The notes beneath the pieces were generated by a model. It saw nothing but the letters and a program-made list of their open reading frames with translations, searched no databases and was not told where the DNA came from. From Xenorhabdus bovienii SS-2004 (lineage in GTDB: Bacteria; Pseudomonadota; Gammaproteobacteria; Enterobacterales; Enterobacteriaceae), in NCBI RefSeq assembly GCF_000027225.1, contig NC_013892.1, positions 1,674,001 through 1,738,000 on the forward strand: a stretch of DNA of 64,000 nucleotides. The letters run 5' to 3'. Positions 51,478 through 59,985 of the stretch are shown here, piece after piece (the stretch's first letter is position 1; each line of letters starts with the position of its first letter). The position numbers and the translations under genes were made by a program.

Positions 51478-51677
51478 TACCTAATCTAATCATTTAATAC
51501 ATGACCATTTTATATGTTGATGTAATTATTTTGAGTATTTTAACAATAAAAAAAGACATGATGAAATAATCATTAATAATACATTAATGGGATAGATAAA
51601 TAGGTGATAAAGAGTAGTGATTAATATATACCGTCGATAAACATAAAGTTATTTATCGACGGTCATTAAGATTGACA

Positions 51678-52175
51678 TTAAGAAAATAATGTCAGGAGGA
51701 GTGCAGCTAAATAAAGACCAACACCATAAGACGTATGCGCCATCAAGCTTTTTAATCTGGCGATATTAGGCGTGGGGGTTTTGGATGCTGCAATTCCCAT
51801 TCCTATACCGGGCTGCATAATAAAATAAGGCGCGACGACAGTAACGATACCAACAATCAATGCAGGGATCAAAGTGGGATTTTTCGCCCAATCCAGCCCC
51901 CAAATCAATAATAAAAGTCCCGCGAAAATAATCCCAATCAGGTAATGGGCGAACCAGCCAATCCCCGTTTCACCTTTCACGGGTTCAGCCTGTACAATGC
52001 TTTTATGGACAAATATCCCTTTTGGAATATGCCCAATCCAGCGACCAACCATGGAATAATTCAGTGATGGCACTCCAAAGCTGCGTTTTATGAAAACCGC
52101 CCAAAGATCCATCACAACCGTTGCACCAGCCCCGATCAATACAGAACGAACAATCAACTCCAGCCCTTCATTCAT
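51678..52175 (-). CDS. DUF2938-like membrane protein
   Basis: 165 residues from MNEGLELIVRSVLIGAGATV, four hydrophobic helices; SLNYSMVGRWIGHIPKGIFVH and a late SLMAHTSYGVGLYLAALLL are family-like. Function unknown. The start at 52175 is chosen because AGGAGG lies 10 bp ahead; an upstream ATG-type start at 52202 lacks a site. It is divergent from an ArsR-rhodanese regulator across a strong palindrome, so it is probably that regulator's target, perhaps for sulfur-compound or redox stress. Confidence 0.78.
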   Translation of the reverse strand: MNEGLELIVRSVLIGAGATVVMDLWAVFIKRSFGVPSLNYSMVGRWIGHIPKGIFVHKSIVQAEPVKGETGIGWFAHYLIGIIFAGLLLLIWGLDWAKNPTLIPALIVGIVTVVAPYFIMQPGIGMGIAASKTPTPNIARLKSLMAHTSYGVGLYLAALLLTLFS

Positions 52176-52253
52176 TTGTTGCCATCCTCCTAATTTGACC
52201 ATTCATCGCAGTTGAATCACTTATCTGACACTCGCCGCGCCCAAAAAACTTTG

Positions 52254-52293
52254 ATATTATTGCATTCAATGAATTTATTGAATGTAATAATAT
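52254..52293. promoter_or_regulatory. Candidate operator of the ArsR-rhodanese regulator
   Basis: ATATTATTGCATTCAAT (52254-52270) and ATTGAATGTAATAATAT (52277-52293) form a 17-bp inverted repeat with one mismatch around GAATTT. It ends 10 bp before the regulator start and lies about 80 bp from the divergent gene start. ArsR-family proteins bind such AT-rich dyads over the promoter, so it probably controls both genes. Confidence 0.75.
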
Positions 52294-52303
52294 TGGAAGC
52301 CAA

Positions 52304-52945
52304 ATGTCAATGTTTGATAAACAAACTCTCGTTGAGATCGCGGAAATTGCCAAAGTACTGGGGAATACCCACCGCCTGACATTGCTTGAATGTTTGGCCG
52401 ATACCGAGCAATCCGTCGAACGTCTGTCGGATTTATCCGGTCTGTCCGTTGCCAACACTTCCCAGCATCTACAGCACCTCAAGCGCGTAGGACTGCTTCA
52501 GTCCCGCAAAGAAGGCAAGCATGTTCTTTACCGGCAGGGAGAAGGCCCGCTGGCAGATATTCTCTCGGCACTCCTGCAATATGCTGAATTTAACCGCACA
52601 GAAATGCGCAGGCTGATTGATGATACAAATAATCAGGAATCTATTTCATGGGAAGAACTGCTGGATCGGATCAAAGAAAAAAGCATGACATTGCTTGATG
52701 TCAGGCCAAAAGAGGAATTTGAACAAGGTCATTTGCCGAACGCCATCAATATTCCGGTCGATGAATTGGGAAGCAGACTGGACGAGCTTGCTACCGGTCA
52801 GGAACTTATCGCCTATTGTCGGGGCCCTTATTGCGTTCTCTCTGCCAATGCCCTCGAATTGCTGCGTGCTAAAGGCGTTCGCGCCCGCCGCTTTAAAAAA
52901 GGGTTCTCAGGCTGGAAAGATGCGGGAATGCATACCGAAGTATGA
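52304..52945 (+). CDS. ArsR-type regulator fused to a rhodanese domain
   Basis: 213 residues. The N-terminal ArsR winged helix (residues about 8-95) shows IAKVLGNTHRLTLLECLADT and the recognition helix VANTSQHLQHLKRVGLLQSR. The C-terminal rhodanese domain (about 110-210) has LLDVRPKEEFEQGHLPNAIN and the active-site loop AYCRGPYCVLS with the catalytic Cys. Such fusions sense persulfide or other reactive sulfur/thiol states. A second Met (52310) is an alternative start. It is divergent from the DUF2938-like gene. Confidence 0.92.
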   Translation: MSMFDKQTLVEIAEIAKVLGNTHRLTLLECLADTEQSVERLSDLSGLSVANTSQHLQHLKRVGLLQSRKEGKHVLYRQGEGPLADILSALLQYAEFNRTEMRRLIDDTNNQESISWEELLDRIKEKSMTLLDVRPKEEFEQGHLPNAINIPVDELGSRLDELATGQELIAYCRGPYCVLSANALELLRAKGVRARRFKKGFSGWKDAGMHTEV

Positions 52946-53067
52946 TCTTAAATTTATTGTATTCAGGCCAGTCATTGGCCTGAATACAATAGGGAATCTC
53001 CAAAAACTTTTCACAGCGATCAACGTGAGTTATGTCGGCGGCAACAATAAAGACTCATCATTATTTA

Positions 53068-56000
53068 TCAGAACCGCCAGTTAAAACCTGCGTGAACGCT
53101 GTTGTCCTGATGGCTGCTGGATAGCAACCCGCTGTAACCAAGCGTCAATGACACGTTATCACTGGCTGTCATCTCCGCATTGGCCTTCAGCACCAAGCCA
53201 TCGCGAGAGGCCGGAACACTGCGGGTCACAAAACTGGTGTCGCTGCCGCGAAACGCCAGACTAGTAACCCGTTCACGATCACCATACTGATGCTGCCAGC
53301 CTAATTCACCCTGTAAAGCAACCGAAGTTCCTCCCATTGCCTGCCAACTGTGGTTCGCACGCAGCCCCAGTGTGGAGAGCTTGGCCTCGGTGTGCTGTTT
53401 ATCACCGTGGAGCGCCGCTGCCGCACCATTCTCGTTAATGCCATTATTGCGGAAGCCGACATAGGCGAGATTCACGAATGGTTCAAAGTTCACTGACCCG
53501 GCAGGCAGATTGTACGCAGCCTCTGCGAACAACTGTGCCGTACGGCCACTGTATTTAGCACTCTGACTATCGAACTGGCTGCCGTAGCTGACGGAACGAG
53601 CAGTATCAATGCGATGCCAAGTGTATCCACCGCCGACACGCAGTGCCAGATCACCGAACTGACGGTCACCATAGAGGGCGAGGTGGTAGTTATTGCTGTC
53701 AGCACTGGAGTCGTAGCCACCATCAAGGGAGGTACGGGTGTAGCCGGTCGCGATACCCAGACGGCTGTAAGCATCAGTAGGCGCATCAAATCCGAGCAGT
53801 ACACCGTAAGTGGAAGCCTGATAACCCGTACTGTTATTCGTACCCGAAGCGTGACTCCACGCACCGAGCAGACGTGCCCATGCACCATTATCATCTTCGC
53901 GGATATCGGACGATGAAGCACGGCCTTCAGCCTGACTTAGACGAGTATTCAGGGTATCACGCAGATAACGGCTGTCATTGACCAGCGAGGAGGTAATATC
54001 AGAATGGATCTGCCCATCAAGCCGACTGAAGGCCTGACGAGCTTGATCCACAGAAGTAAAACTCAGGATACTCTCGTAAACCGGATTGCCAACACTGAGT
54101 GTATCCGCTGCTGCGGCCACAGCGCGCTCGTTTGGCGTTTTAGCCACATCCGCAAAAGCGGTATTATTACGCCCGACATGGAGCGTAACCTCATCAGGCT
54201 GATACGACAGTCTGGTACCAAGGAAGAAGTAGTTCGGGGCTACCTGATCAAAACGGCCGTTGATGCCCTGTTTTGCGCTGAGGATACGGTACTGTTGACC
54301 AATTAAACTGCGTACCTCATTGCGGGAAAGAAGATTAGCACTGTTTTCGAGGGAAACGGCAACGTCACCGCCGCGAAGCTGTGCACGGCCAGCCGCCTGA
54401 ATATGATCACTGCGTCCGTCAGCAGCGATTTCAACGGCGTAATGAGAACCGGCTTCAAAAGCAACGTCGCGGGAAACATTGAGAGTGCCGACAGAGTTAC
54501 CCGGTGCAACCGTACCACCGCGTTGCACGCTGAGTGCGCCGATAGTGCCATTACCACCGAGCACACCGCTCTCCAGTACCGAAACTGAGGAGGTCAGTTC
54601 ACCGTTGATATCTAATAACCCCTGTCTGACCAACGTTGGCCCTGAATAGGTGTTCTTACCAGCAAGAATAAGCGTTCCGCTCCCCTGCTTGGTGAGTCCA
54701 CCGTGACCACTGATATCATTGCTCCAGATATCCTGCGCACACTGCTGGCTATCACAGATACGCTCGGTCGGTTTGCCTTTATCGAGTACAGTCCCAATAC
54801 CGGAAATATCCGCAATAAACTGGCTACTGCCATAGGCCACACCGTCGGGATCAGGGATACGGAAAGCCTGTGGAATATCTTCTGCGGTATAGAACATACC
54901 GGGGCCGTGTATCGCTTTGCCGAGATTAATCATCCCCCAGCCGTAAAGCGCATCGATACCCGGTTCACCCATGTCGGTGGCGGTGGTGCGAAGCACGGAT
55001 GCGATCTGATCCCCCGCCATGTACGGAAAACGTTCCATCAACACGGCAATACTCCCGGCAGCATGAGGGGCGGCCATAGAAGTCCCGTCGTAGTGAGCGT
55101 AGCCAGTCGTCAGATTATCCATGCCCGTTCCACTGATGATTGCGCTGTAGATATGACTGCCGGGCGCGCTGACACATAAACTGGCGGTATAGCCGCATCG
55201 AGAGGAGAAATAACTGATGGAATAAGGCACACTGTTAGTGCTCTTAAGATCCTGCTGCAAGCTGGCAACCGTCAGCCAGTTCGGGGCGATCTCCGGGACA
55301 AACCAAGCCAGACCAGACATGGCATCCGGATTATTCAGATTGCCATCGTTACCGGCAGCAAAAATCGTCACAATCCCTCCACGTGCGGCATCAATTGCGC
55401 CCTGATACGCACCACCCGGTTTTGTCCCCAGAATCAATTTAATTTCATCAAACTGCTTCCGGGCGTCTGCTACAGTAAAGTGTGGATAGGCTGGGTTATA
55501 GCCTCCCAGTGTAAATTTTTTGGTAATACCAATCGCCCAACTGTTGTTAATAATACGGGCGCCACTCCCGATCAACGCATTCCAGCCGGCCTGATACACG
55601 CCGCCATCGTTACCTAAGATGATGCCGTCTTCAGGGCCAGGATCACCATTATCGGCACTGATGATTTGTGCATTATAGGCTACACCATGCATCTTCTCGC
55701 CATCCCGGATACCGGCCGCAGTACCGCCAACGTGAGTGCCGTGCGCCCCCAGCTTACCGGATGAACCTACGGTCGGTGTGCCATTATAATTAAATTTATC
55801 CCCTTTTTTCACTTTAATATAGGGATCGGTATATTCACGGATCCCCGAGGTGGCAAGGGTGATCACCTTATCCGGACTCATAAATTCAGGGTGCTTGGTA
55901 TAAACCGGCTGATCGAATATCCCTAGTTTGATCCCCTTACCGGTATAGCCACGGGCATAAGCCTCGTCAGCATGAATAGCGCCAAGCCCCCAGTCAGCTC

Positions 56001-56190
56001 GGAACTCACTGGTACGCCAGCTGGCAGGATCATTCAGCCTGCCAGGATCATTATAACTCCCCGCAAATGCACTCGCGCTGACGGCAGCCAGACAGCAGGC
56101 CACGGCACGGAAAAGGATACGTGACTCGGTTTTGACCGACAAACGCCCAGCAACCGGAATCTGCTGGAATATTCTGTATCGCTTATTCAT
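53068..56190 (-). CDS. Subtilisin-family (S8) autotransporter serine protease
   Basis: 1040 residues. A long extended signal region (1-43, ending ASAFA), then an S8 passenger with the catalytic triad: Asp93 in KLGIFDQPV, His153 in GAHGTHVGG, Ser371 in YDGTSMAAPHAAG. Next is a beta-helix/PATR stretch (LTKQGSGTLILAGKNTYSGP, near 505) and a C-terminal autotransporter barrel of about 270 residues ending HAGFNWRF with a terminal Phe. Secreted to the cell surface; may be released. The ATG at 56190 (MNKRYRIFQ) is preferred over one four codons upstream as it matches autotransporter N-termini. Probable role against host or competitor proteins. Confidence 0.93.
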   Translation of the reverse strand: MNKRYRIFQQIPVAGRLSVKTESRILFRAVACCLAAVSASAFAGSYNDPGRLNDPASWRTSEFRADWGLGAIHADEAYARGYTGKGIKLGIFDQPVYTKHPEFMSPDKVITLATSGIREYTDPYIKVKKGDKFNYNGTPTVGSSGKLGAHGTHVGGTAAGIRDGEKMHGVAYNAQIISADNGDPGPEDGIILGNDGGVYQAGWNALIGSGARIINNSWAIGITKKFTLGGYNPAYPHFTVADARKQFDEIKLILGTKPGGAYQGAIDAARGGIVTIFAAGNDGNLNNPDAMSGLAWFVPEIAPNWLTVASLQQDLKSTNSVPYSISYFSSRCGYTASLCVSAPGSHIYSAIISGTGMDNLTTGYAHYDGTSMAAPHAAGSIAVLMERFPYMAGDQIASVLRTTATDMGEPGIDALYGWGMINLGKAIHGPGMFYTAEDIPQAFRIPDPDGVAYGSSQFIADISGIGTVLDKGKPTERICDSQQCAQDIWSNDISGHGGLTKQGSGTLILAGKNTYSGPTLVRQGLLDINGELTSSVSVLESGVLGGNGTIGALSVQRGGTVAPGNSVGTLNVSRDVAFEAGSHYAVEIAADGRSDHIQAAGRAQLRGGDVAVSLENSANLLSRNEVRSLIGQQYRILSAKQGINGRFDQVAPNYFFLGTRLSYQPDEVTLHVGRNNTAFADVAKTPNERAVAAAADTLSVGNPVYESILSFTSVDQARQAFSRLDGQIHSDITSSLVNDSRYLRDTLNTRLSQAEGRASSSDIREDDNGAWARLLGAWSHASGTNNSTGYQASTYGVLLGFDAPTDAYSRLGIATGYTRTSLDGGYDSSADSNNYHLALYGDRQFGDLALRVGGGYTWHRIDTARSVSYGSQFDSQSAKYSGRTAQLFAEAAYNLPAGSVNFEPFVNLAYVGFRNNGINENGAAAALHGDKQHTEAKLSTLGLRANHSWQAMGGTSVALQGELGWQHQYGDRERVTSLAFRGSDTSFVTRSVPASRDGLVLKANAEMTASDNVSLTLGYSGLLSSSHQDNSVHAGFNWRF

Positions 56191-56202
56191 CTCAGTTACC
56201 AT

Positions 56203-56905
56203 CCATTGTTAATTTGCAAAAATATCATTTATGAGCAATGTGCAAGACAGCCGCCAGCGACCGGTTTTTTCACAGGAAAAACAGTTGACCACGGACAATA
56301 CCGCGGAGTTTTATCTAATATTTTCTGGCTAAGTACAGGCCGTAACCTGTGTTAACGTTGACGGGTTAACGCCATCGCGGGGATCGTTCCCTGAAAGCAG
56401 AAGCAGGCTAAAACGGTAAATAAATAATTTGAATACCTGAACAAAGATCAAAACCGCGACATTGACTGCCTTGAATACATTTCATCAGCACTGCCGATGA
56501 TGCTTAATAACATGCCACAATCTGTTATCCATTTTTATACATATATTTTAACTTACCATTAACAAATGGTAGTCTTATGTCACCGTTTCTATAGGAAAGT
56601 TGTTCTTGGTGATTGGCGGGATGCGAGAGAGTACCTCCCCCATTTGATTAAACTGACCAAACAGCAGAGAAGAGGAGCCGGTTATGATGTGAAGCCATAG
56701 TTACAACACAATGCCGATGCGGTGTTAGTTAGGATATTAATAATTTAATTTTTTCTAAATCCTGATTTAAATAATTTTAAAAGAAGTTATAAATTGAAAA
56801 TATCAATTATTGGCGCAGGCGTGATAGGATTAGATACTGCGATGTATAGCTAATATATTAAATGAATTTTTACCACAAAAAAATAAAATTGAACAGGAGA
56901 AGAAT
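56203..56905. other. Intergenic region with small gene remnants
   Basis: About 700 bp. Contains a 33-codon readable stretch, VLGDWRDAREYLPHLIKLTK onward (56602-56700), and a 19-codon frame from a TTG at 56794, KISIIGAGVIGLDTAMYS then stop (56853). The second is clearly the first beta-alpha-beta (GxGxxG) of an FAD-dependent oxidoreductase, so a gene was lost here. Confidence 0.6.
56794..56853 (+). pseudogene. N-terminal stub of an FAD-dependent oxidoreductase
   Basis: 19 codons: (L)KISIIGAGVIGLDTAMYS then TAA. Shows the dinucleotide-binding motif GAGVIG, but nothing after it resembles the family; remnant of a deleted gene, or a 3' part replaced by the GNAT gene. Confidence 0.6.
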
Positions 56906-57364
56906 ATGAGTAATAAATATTTTGGTGATATAAAACTGAGACCTATCGAGCATGACAATGATGTACAGGCGGTAGTCGATGTTTGGTTCAATACTTCGAT
57001 TAAGTGTCATGCATTTGTATCAGAAGATTTTTGGCACTCATGTAAAACGGATATGAAGGAAATTTATATTCCGAATTCTGAGACAGTTGTCGCGACGATA
57101 AACAACGAAGTCGTCGGTTTTATTAGTCTTCTTGACAATATTCTGGCCTCAATTTTTATACTTCCTGAGTACCAAAACCGAGGGATCGGGTTACAATTGT
57201 TAAATCATGCATTTGAAGTCCGTAATTCTTTAACACTAAATGTCTATGAAAAAAATACCAACGCTCGAAAGTTTTATGCAAGCCAGGGTTTTGAAGAAAA
57301 AGAGCAGGGTATTGATGAACATACCGGTGAGCCTGAAATTACCATGGTATGGAACCGTTCATAG
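56906..57364 (+). CDS. GNAT-family N-acetyltransferase
   Basis: 152 residues. Acetyl-CoA binding motif A is ASIFILPEYQNRGIGLQLLN (R-G-I-G near residue 92) and motif B is SLTLNVYEKNTNARKFYASQ. Close to the YjaB/PhnO-like family that acetylates amines or amino acids. The start has ACAGGAG at 56893-56898. Substrate unknown. Confidence 0.87.
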   Translation: MSNKYFGDIKLRPIEHDNDVQAVVDVWFNTSIKCHAFVSEDFWHSCKTDMKEIYIPNSETVVATINNEVVGFISLLDNILASIFILPEYQNRGIGLQLLNHAFEVRNSLTLNVYEKNTNARKFYASQGFEEKEQGIDEHTGEPEITMVWNRS

Positions 57365-57547
57365 ATGCCCGCTGAATTTTCAGATGATAAAATAATTAAC
57401 ACTGAAATAATTTAAACATTGAAAATTAATTAATTTGGTATATGTTTCGAAAGATTATTTTTCCATATACCATTACTACGTTAACCTTATTTTAAATTCC
57501 ATCAAGCGCAGAATAAATAGAAGTAGTCGATCTAATACGATATTAAA

Positions 57548-57764
57548 GGTTCTGTCGCATTAAGCGGTCATCAGGTAAGCTCCCCTGTTTTTGAGCGAGT
57601 CCAGAGCGGTATCCCTTATCTGAAAAGCGTTCAAACGTCTGCATTATCCTGTCGATATCATTGCCCAATGTGTTCGTTGGTACCTCGCTTATGCCCTGAG
57701 TCTGTGCAATCTCGAAGATAAGACATTGTCACCGGCAGAGATATTTTATCGATTGACTGCATAA
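57548..57764 (+). pseudogene. IS6-family transposase remnant
   Basis: Begins with GGTTCTGTCGCATTAAGC, similar to IS6/IS26-type terminal repeats, then reads AFKRLHYPVDIIAQCVRWYL, the usual start of IS6-family transposases, and stops at 57762 after about 45 codons. No catalytic domain remains. Confidence 0.72.
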
Positions 57765-57883
57765 AGAGTCATCACTCCCACCTCTGTACAAACAGGTCGA
57801 ATCCAGATAACCGCGATATGTATTTCGTAGCTGTCATATTCTTGATCTATACTATCGCCCCTTTTTTAATAGACAAAAACACC

Positions 57884-58378
57884 ATGGAACGCTTTCTCGA
57901 AAACATAATGTATGCCTCCCGCTGGCTGCTTGCCCCAGTTTATTTTGGTTTGTCACTGGCACTGCTTGCCCTTGCCGTTAAGTTCTTTCAGGAAATTATT
58001 CATATCCTGCCGCATATCTTTTCCATTGCTGAATCCGACCTGATCCTGACACTACTTTCTCTGATTGATATGGCGTTGGTTGGCGGGCTGCTGGTGATGG
58101 TCATGTTTTCTGGTTATGAAAACTTTGTTTCAACTCTGGATATCTACGAACACAAAGAGAAATTGAGCTGGCTGGGGAAAATGGATGCCACTTCTCTCAA
58201 AAATAAAGTAGCGGCCTCAATTGTTGCTATCTCATCCATTCACTTACTGCGTATCTTTATGGATGCCAAAAATATTCCGGACAATAAACTGATGTGGTAT
58301 GTCATTATCCATCTGACTTTTGTGATGTCCGCATTTGTTATGGGCTATCTTGATAAGCTTACCCGCCACAAGCACTAA
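57884..58378 (+). CDS. yqhA: UPF0114 inner-membrane protein YqhA
   Basis: 164 residues, four helices, starting [20 protein letters not shown]; near identical to E. coli YqhA. Function unknown. An upstream frame to 57818 has no likeness and lacks a better start. In E. coli yqhA is close to exbBD-metC; here they are 53 kb apart, so this region has been rearranged or greatly expanded between them. Confidence 0.93.
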   Translation: MERFLENIMYASRWLLAPVYFGLSLALLALAVKFFQEIIHILPHIFSIAESDLILTLLSLIDMALVGGLLVMVMFSGYENFVSTLDIYEHKEKLSWLGKMDATSLKNKVAASIVAISSIHLLRIFMDAKNIPDNKLMWYVIIHLTFVMSAFVMGYLDKLTRHKH

Positions 58379-58416
58379 AACGCGCCTTCAATCAGATACC
58401 TCACCTCATTCCCCTG

Positions 58417-58444
58417 ATGCCAGTTGATCACAGTCAACTGGCAT
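58417..58444. terminator. Hairpin between convergent yqhA and terW
   Basis: ATGCCAGTTGA / TCAACTGGCAT, perfect 11-bp stem with a 6-nt loop in the 75-bp gap. Confidence 0.7.
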
Positions 58445-58453
58445 AACGATGAT

Positions 58454-58930
58454 TTATCTTTTCTGCGAATCCACGTCCATGGCCTCTTTCTGTAGTGTCT
58501 CCATAAACCTGTCTACCACCATTTCGACCACGTCACTTCGGGTTGTCTCAAGCCGATTGGCCAGCCCGTCAATTTTTCGAATAACGGACATCCTCAAGGA
58601 GAGAGAAACCGGCTTTTTCTTCTCCTTATCAAGGAAAACATGGCTGATAGCTTCTTCGGCCTTGAGACTATTATTCTGGATGAGCAACTCTTCAATTCTG
58701 CGCACATCTTTTTTAGTCAGTGTGCCTTTATCGACCAATTGATAGGTATTCCCCATTTTGCTGAACCGGATATCGGCACAATAGAGATCGCGTAGCTCCC
58801 TCAATGCACGGGTCAGTGTCGGTTCTGAACAATTCAGCTCTCGAATCATTCTCACTTTGCTAACGGGTTTCTCATGCGAGAGTAATAAGGTCAACCTGAA
58901 ATTTCTAAATTGCTTGGGGCTAAGTAACAT
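58454..58930 (-). CDS. terW: Tellurite-resistance regulator TerW-like
   Basis: 158 residues. N-terminal winged-helix (MIRELNCSEPTLTRALRELR, about 26-48) and a C-terminal ribbon-helix-helix-like part (KPVSLSLRMSVIRKIDGLAN). Size and place, next to the Ter-linked biosynthetic genes and facing a divergent terZ, match TerW. It is 98 bp from the end of the CitE-like gene on the same strand, so could be cotranscribed or have its own promoter. It is the best candidate to bind the repeated motif at 63192-63361. Confidence 0.78.
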   Translation of the reverse strand: MLLSPKQFRNFRLTLLLSHEKPVSKVRMIRELNCSEPTLTRALRELRDLYCADIRFSKMGNTYQLVDKGTLTKKDVRRIEELLIQNNSLKAEEAISHVFLDKEKKKPVSLSLRMSVIRKIDGLANRLETTRSDVVEMVVDRFMETLQKEAMDVDSQKR

Positions 58931-59028
58931 CGTTTAAATTACCAAATCGGGGATAACTAAACAAAAAATCCCTAATGTTAATCATAGGCATAGCGTCCAG
59001 CATAGCTCCTACCACAAGTAAATCAATA

Positions 59029-59985
59029 TCAAAACAAATTAAAAGTTTTACAGCTTTCTTCATTGAATTCAGGCGCAATACCATAGTATTTCGCCCGGTC
59101 GAGGATATTCACAGCCCAACGTCGATGGGTAGCAGGCTCACACATCGTTCCCTGAGACTTGAATACAGCCTGACTGGAATTGAGGATACGCAGAGCATCC
59201 GCATAATCATGCCCATTGACCATCAACGCCCGCTGGATATATTCAATCTGCCCCGGATGGATGGCCGTTTTCCCCACAAGACCATGAGCAATATCCAATA
59301 CCAGTTCTTTCTCAAGCAACCGCAAATCATCGATATGCTCGCAAACAGGTGCAGTCAGGGAGAAACCCCGCGCAGCAAAAATAGTCACCAGCATTTTTAT
59401 CACATATCCCATTGGCCCCTCATATAAGGTGAAGTCACGCGAACGCCGCAGGGATATCACGTTCATCAGATCATTGCCGCCAATGCGCAGGGCGATAATA
59501 CGCTTATAACAGGGATGGGCTTTAAGACTGTCCGCTAGCTGATTCAGCTGCCGGGAATCAAAGACTTCTTCGGTTTCCAGCGTTGGCATCATGCTGAGAT
59601 GGGTCGAACCCACGATATTCCACCAGCCAGCTAATGAAGCGCGGGTAAATTTCGGCAGAACCAGCCCATCAACGGCGCTGAGGTTAACGTTGTCTACCAG
59701 ATAACGTCCCATCTCTTCATTGCGGGGGCGGATAAAAATCAGGGGGTAGTCACGCTCTGTATGGGAAGAAGAGATATCAGCTCCCGCCAGTGATTGTAGT
59801 ACACCGTCAAGATTCTCAATAGCGGCGGGAATATCCTGATCACTGACGGCATCTTCCAGGCAGATCACCAGAGAACGCAGACCGGGAATTTTATTGTGTA
59901 GTACAATTTCTGCAATACCTTGACGAGTGGCCGGAATGTACAGCGTTGCACCAAGTTGATGTGGGGAAGGGATCGGTTTCATCAA
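59029..59985 (-). CDS. CitE/HpcH-like lyase of the Ter biosynthetic module
   Basis: 318 residues with a TIM-barrel C-C lyase look: LVICLEDAVSDQDIPAAIEN (metal/substrate Glu-Asp near residue 42), PLIFIRPRN and the C-terminal GKTAIHPGQIEYIQRAL block typical of CitE/CLYBL. Proposed in the literature on Ter systems (Anantharaman and Aravind) to work with PRTases, HAD and ATP-grasp proteins in making a nucleoside-like metabolite. Start overlaps the preceding gene's stop by 4 bp. Confidence 0.85.
   Translation of the reverse strand: MMKPIPSPHQLGATLYIPATRQGIAEIVLHNKIPGLRSLVICLEDAVSDQDIPAAIENLDGVLQSLAGADISSSHTERDYPLIFIRPRNEEMGRYLVDNVNLSAVDGLVLPKFTRASLAGWWNIVGSTHLSMMPTLETEEVFDSRQLNQLADSLKAHPCYKRIIALRIGGNDLMNVISLRRSRDFTLYEGPMGYVIKMLVTIFAARGFSLTAPVCEHIDDLRLLEKELVLDIAHGLVGKTAIHPGQIEYIQRALMVNGHDYADALRILNSSQAVFKSQGTMCEPATHRRWAVNILDRAKYYGIAPEFNEESCKTFNLF

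Larger units (their letters stand above)
44773..51506. mobile_element. IS1-bounded composite transposon (6,734 bp) with 8-bp target duplication
   Basis: The outer flank of the left IS1 (44765-44772) and of the right IS1 (51507-51514) are the same 8 bp in direct orientation, ATTTTATA. The inner flanks do not match these or each other, so the two IS1 copies did not insert singly. The 8-bp size agrees with the duplication around IS1 copy 1. The IS copies are inverted to each other and share a base that differs from copy 1. Cargo: asnB 5' part, two aroA-like genes, IS256 remnant, decayed IS1-like element and a truncated ORF. Confidence 0.85.
50725..51506 (+). mobile_element. IS1-family element, copy 3 (right arm of the composite transposon)
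   Basis: Complete 782-bp element in plus orientation. Both ends agree with copies 1 and 2. Its right flank ATTTTATA matches the left flank of copy 2, not its own left flank. Confidence 0.95.
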
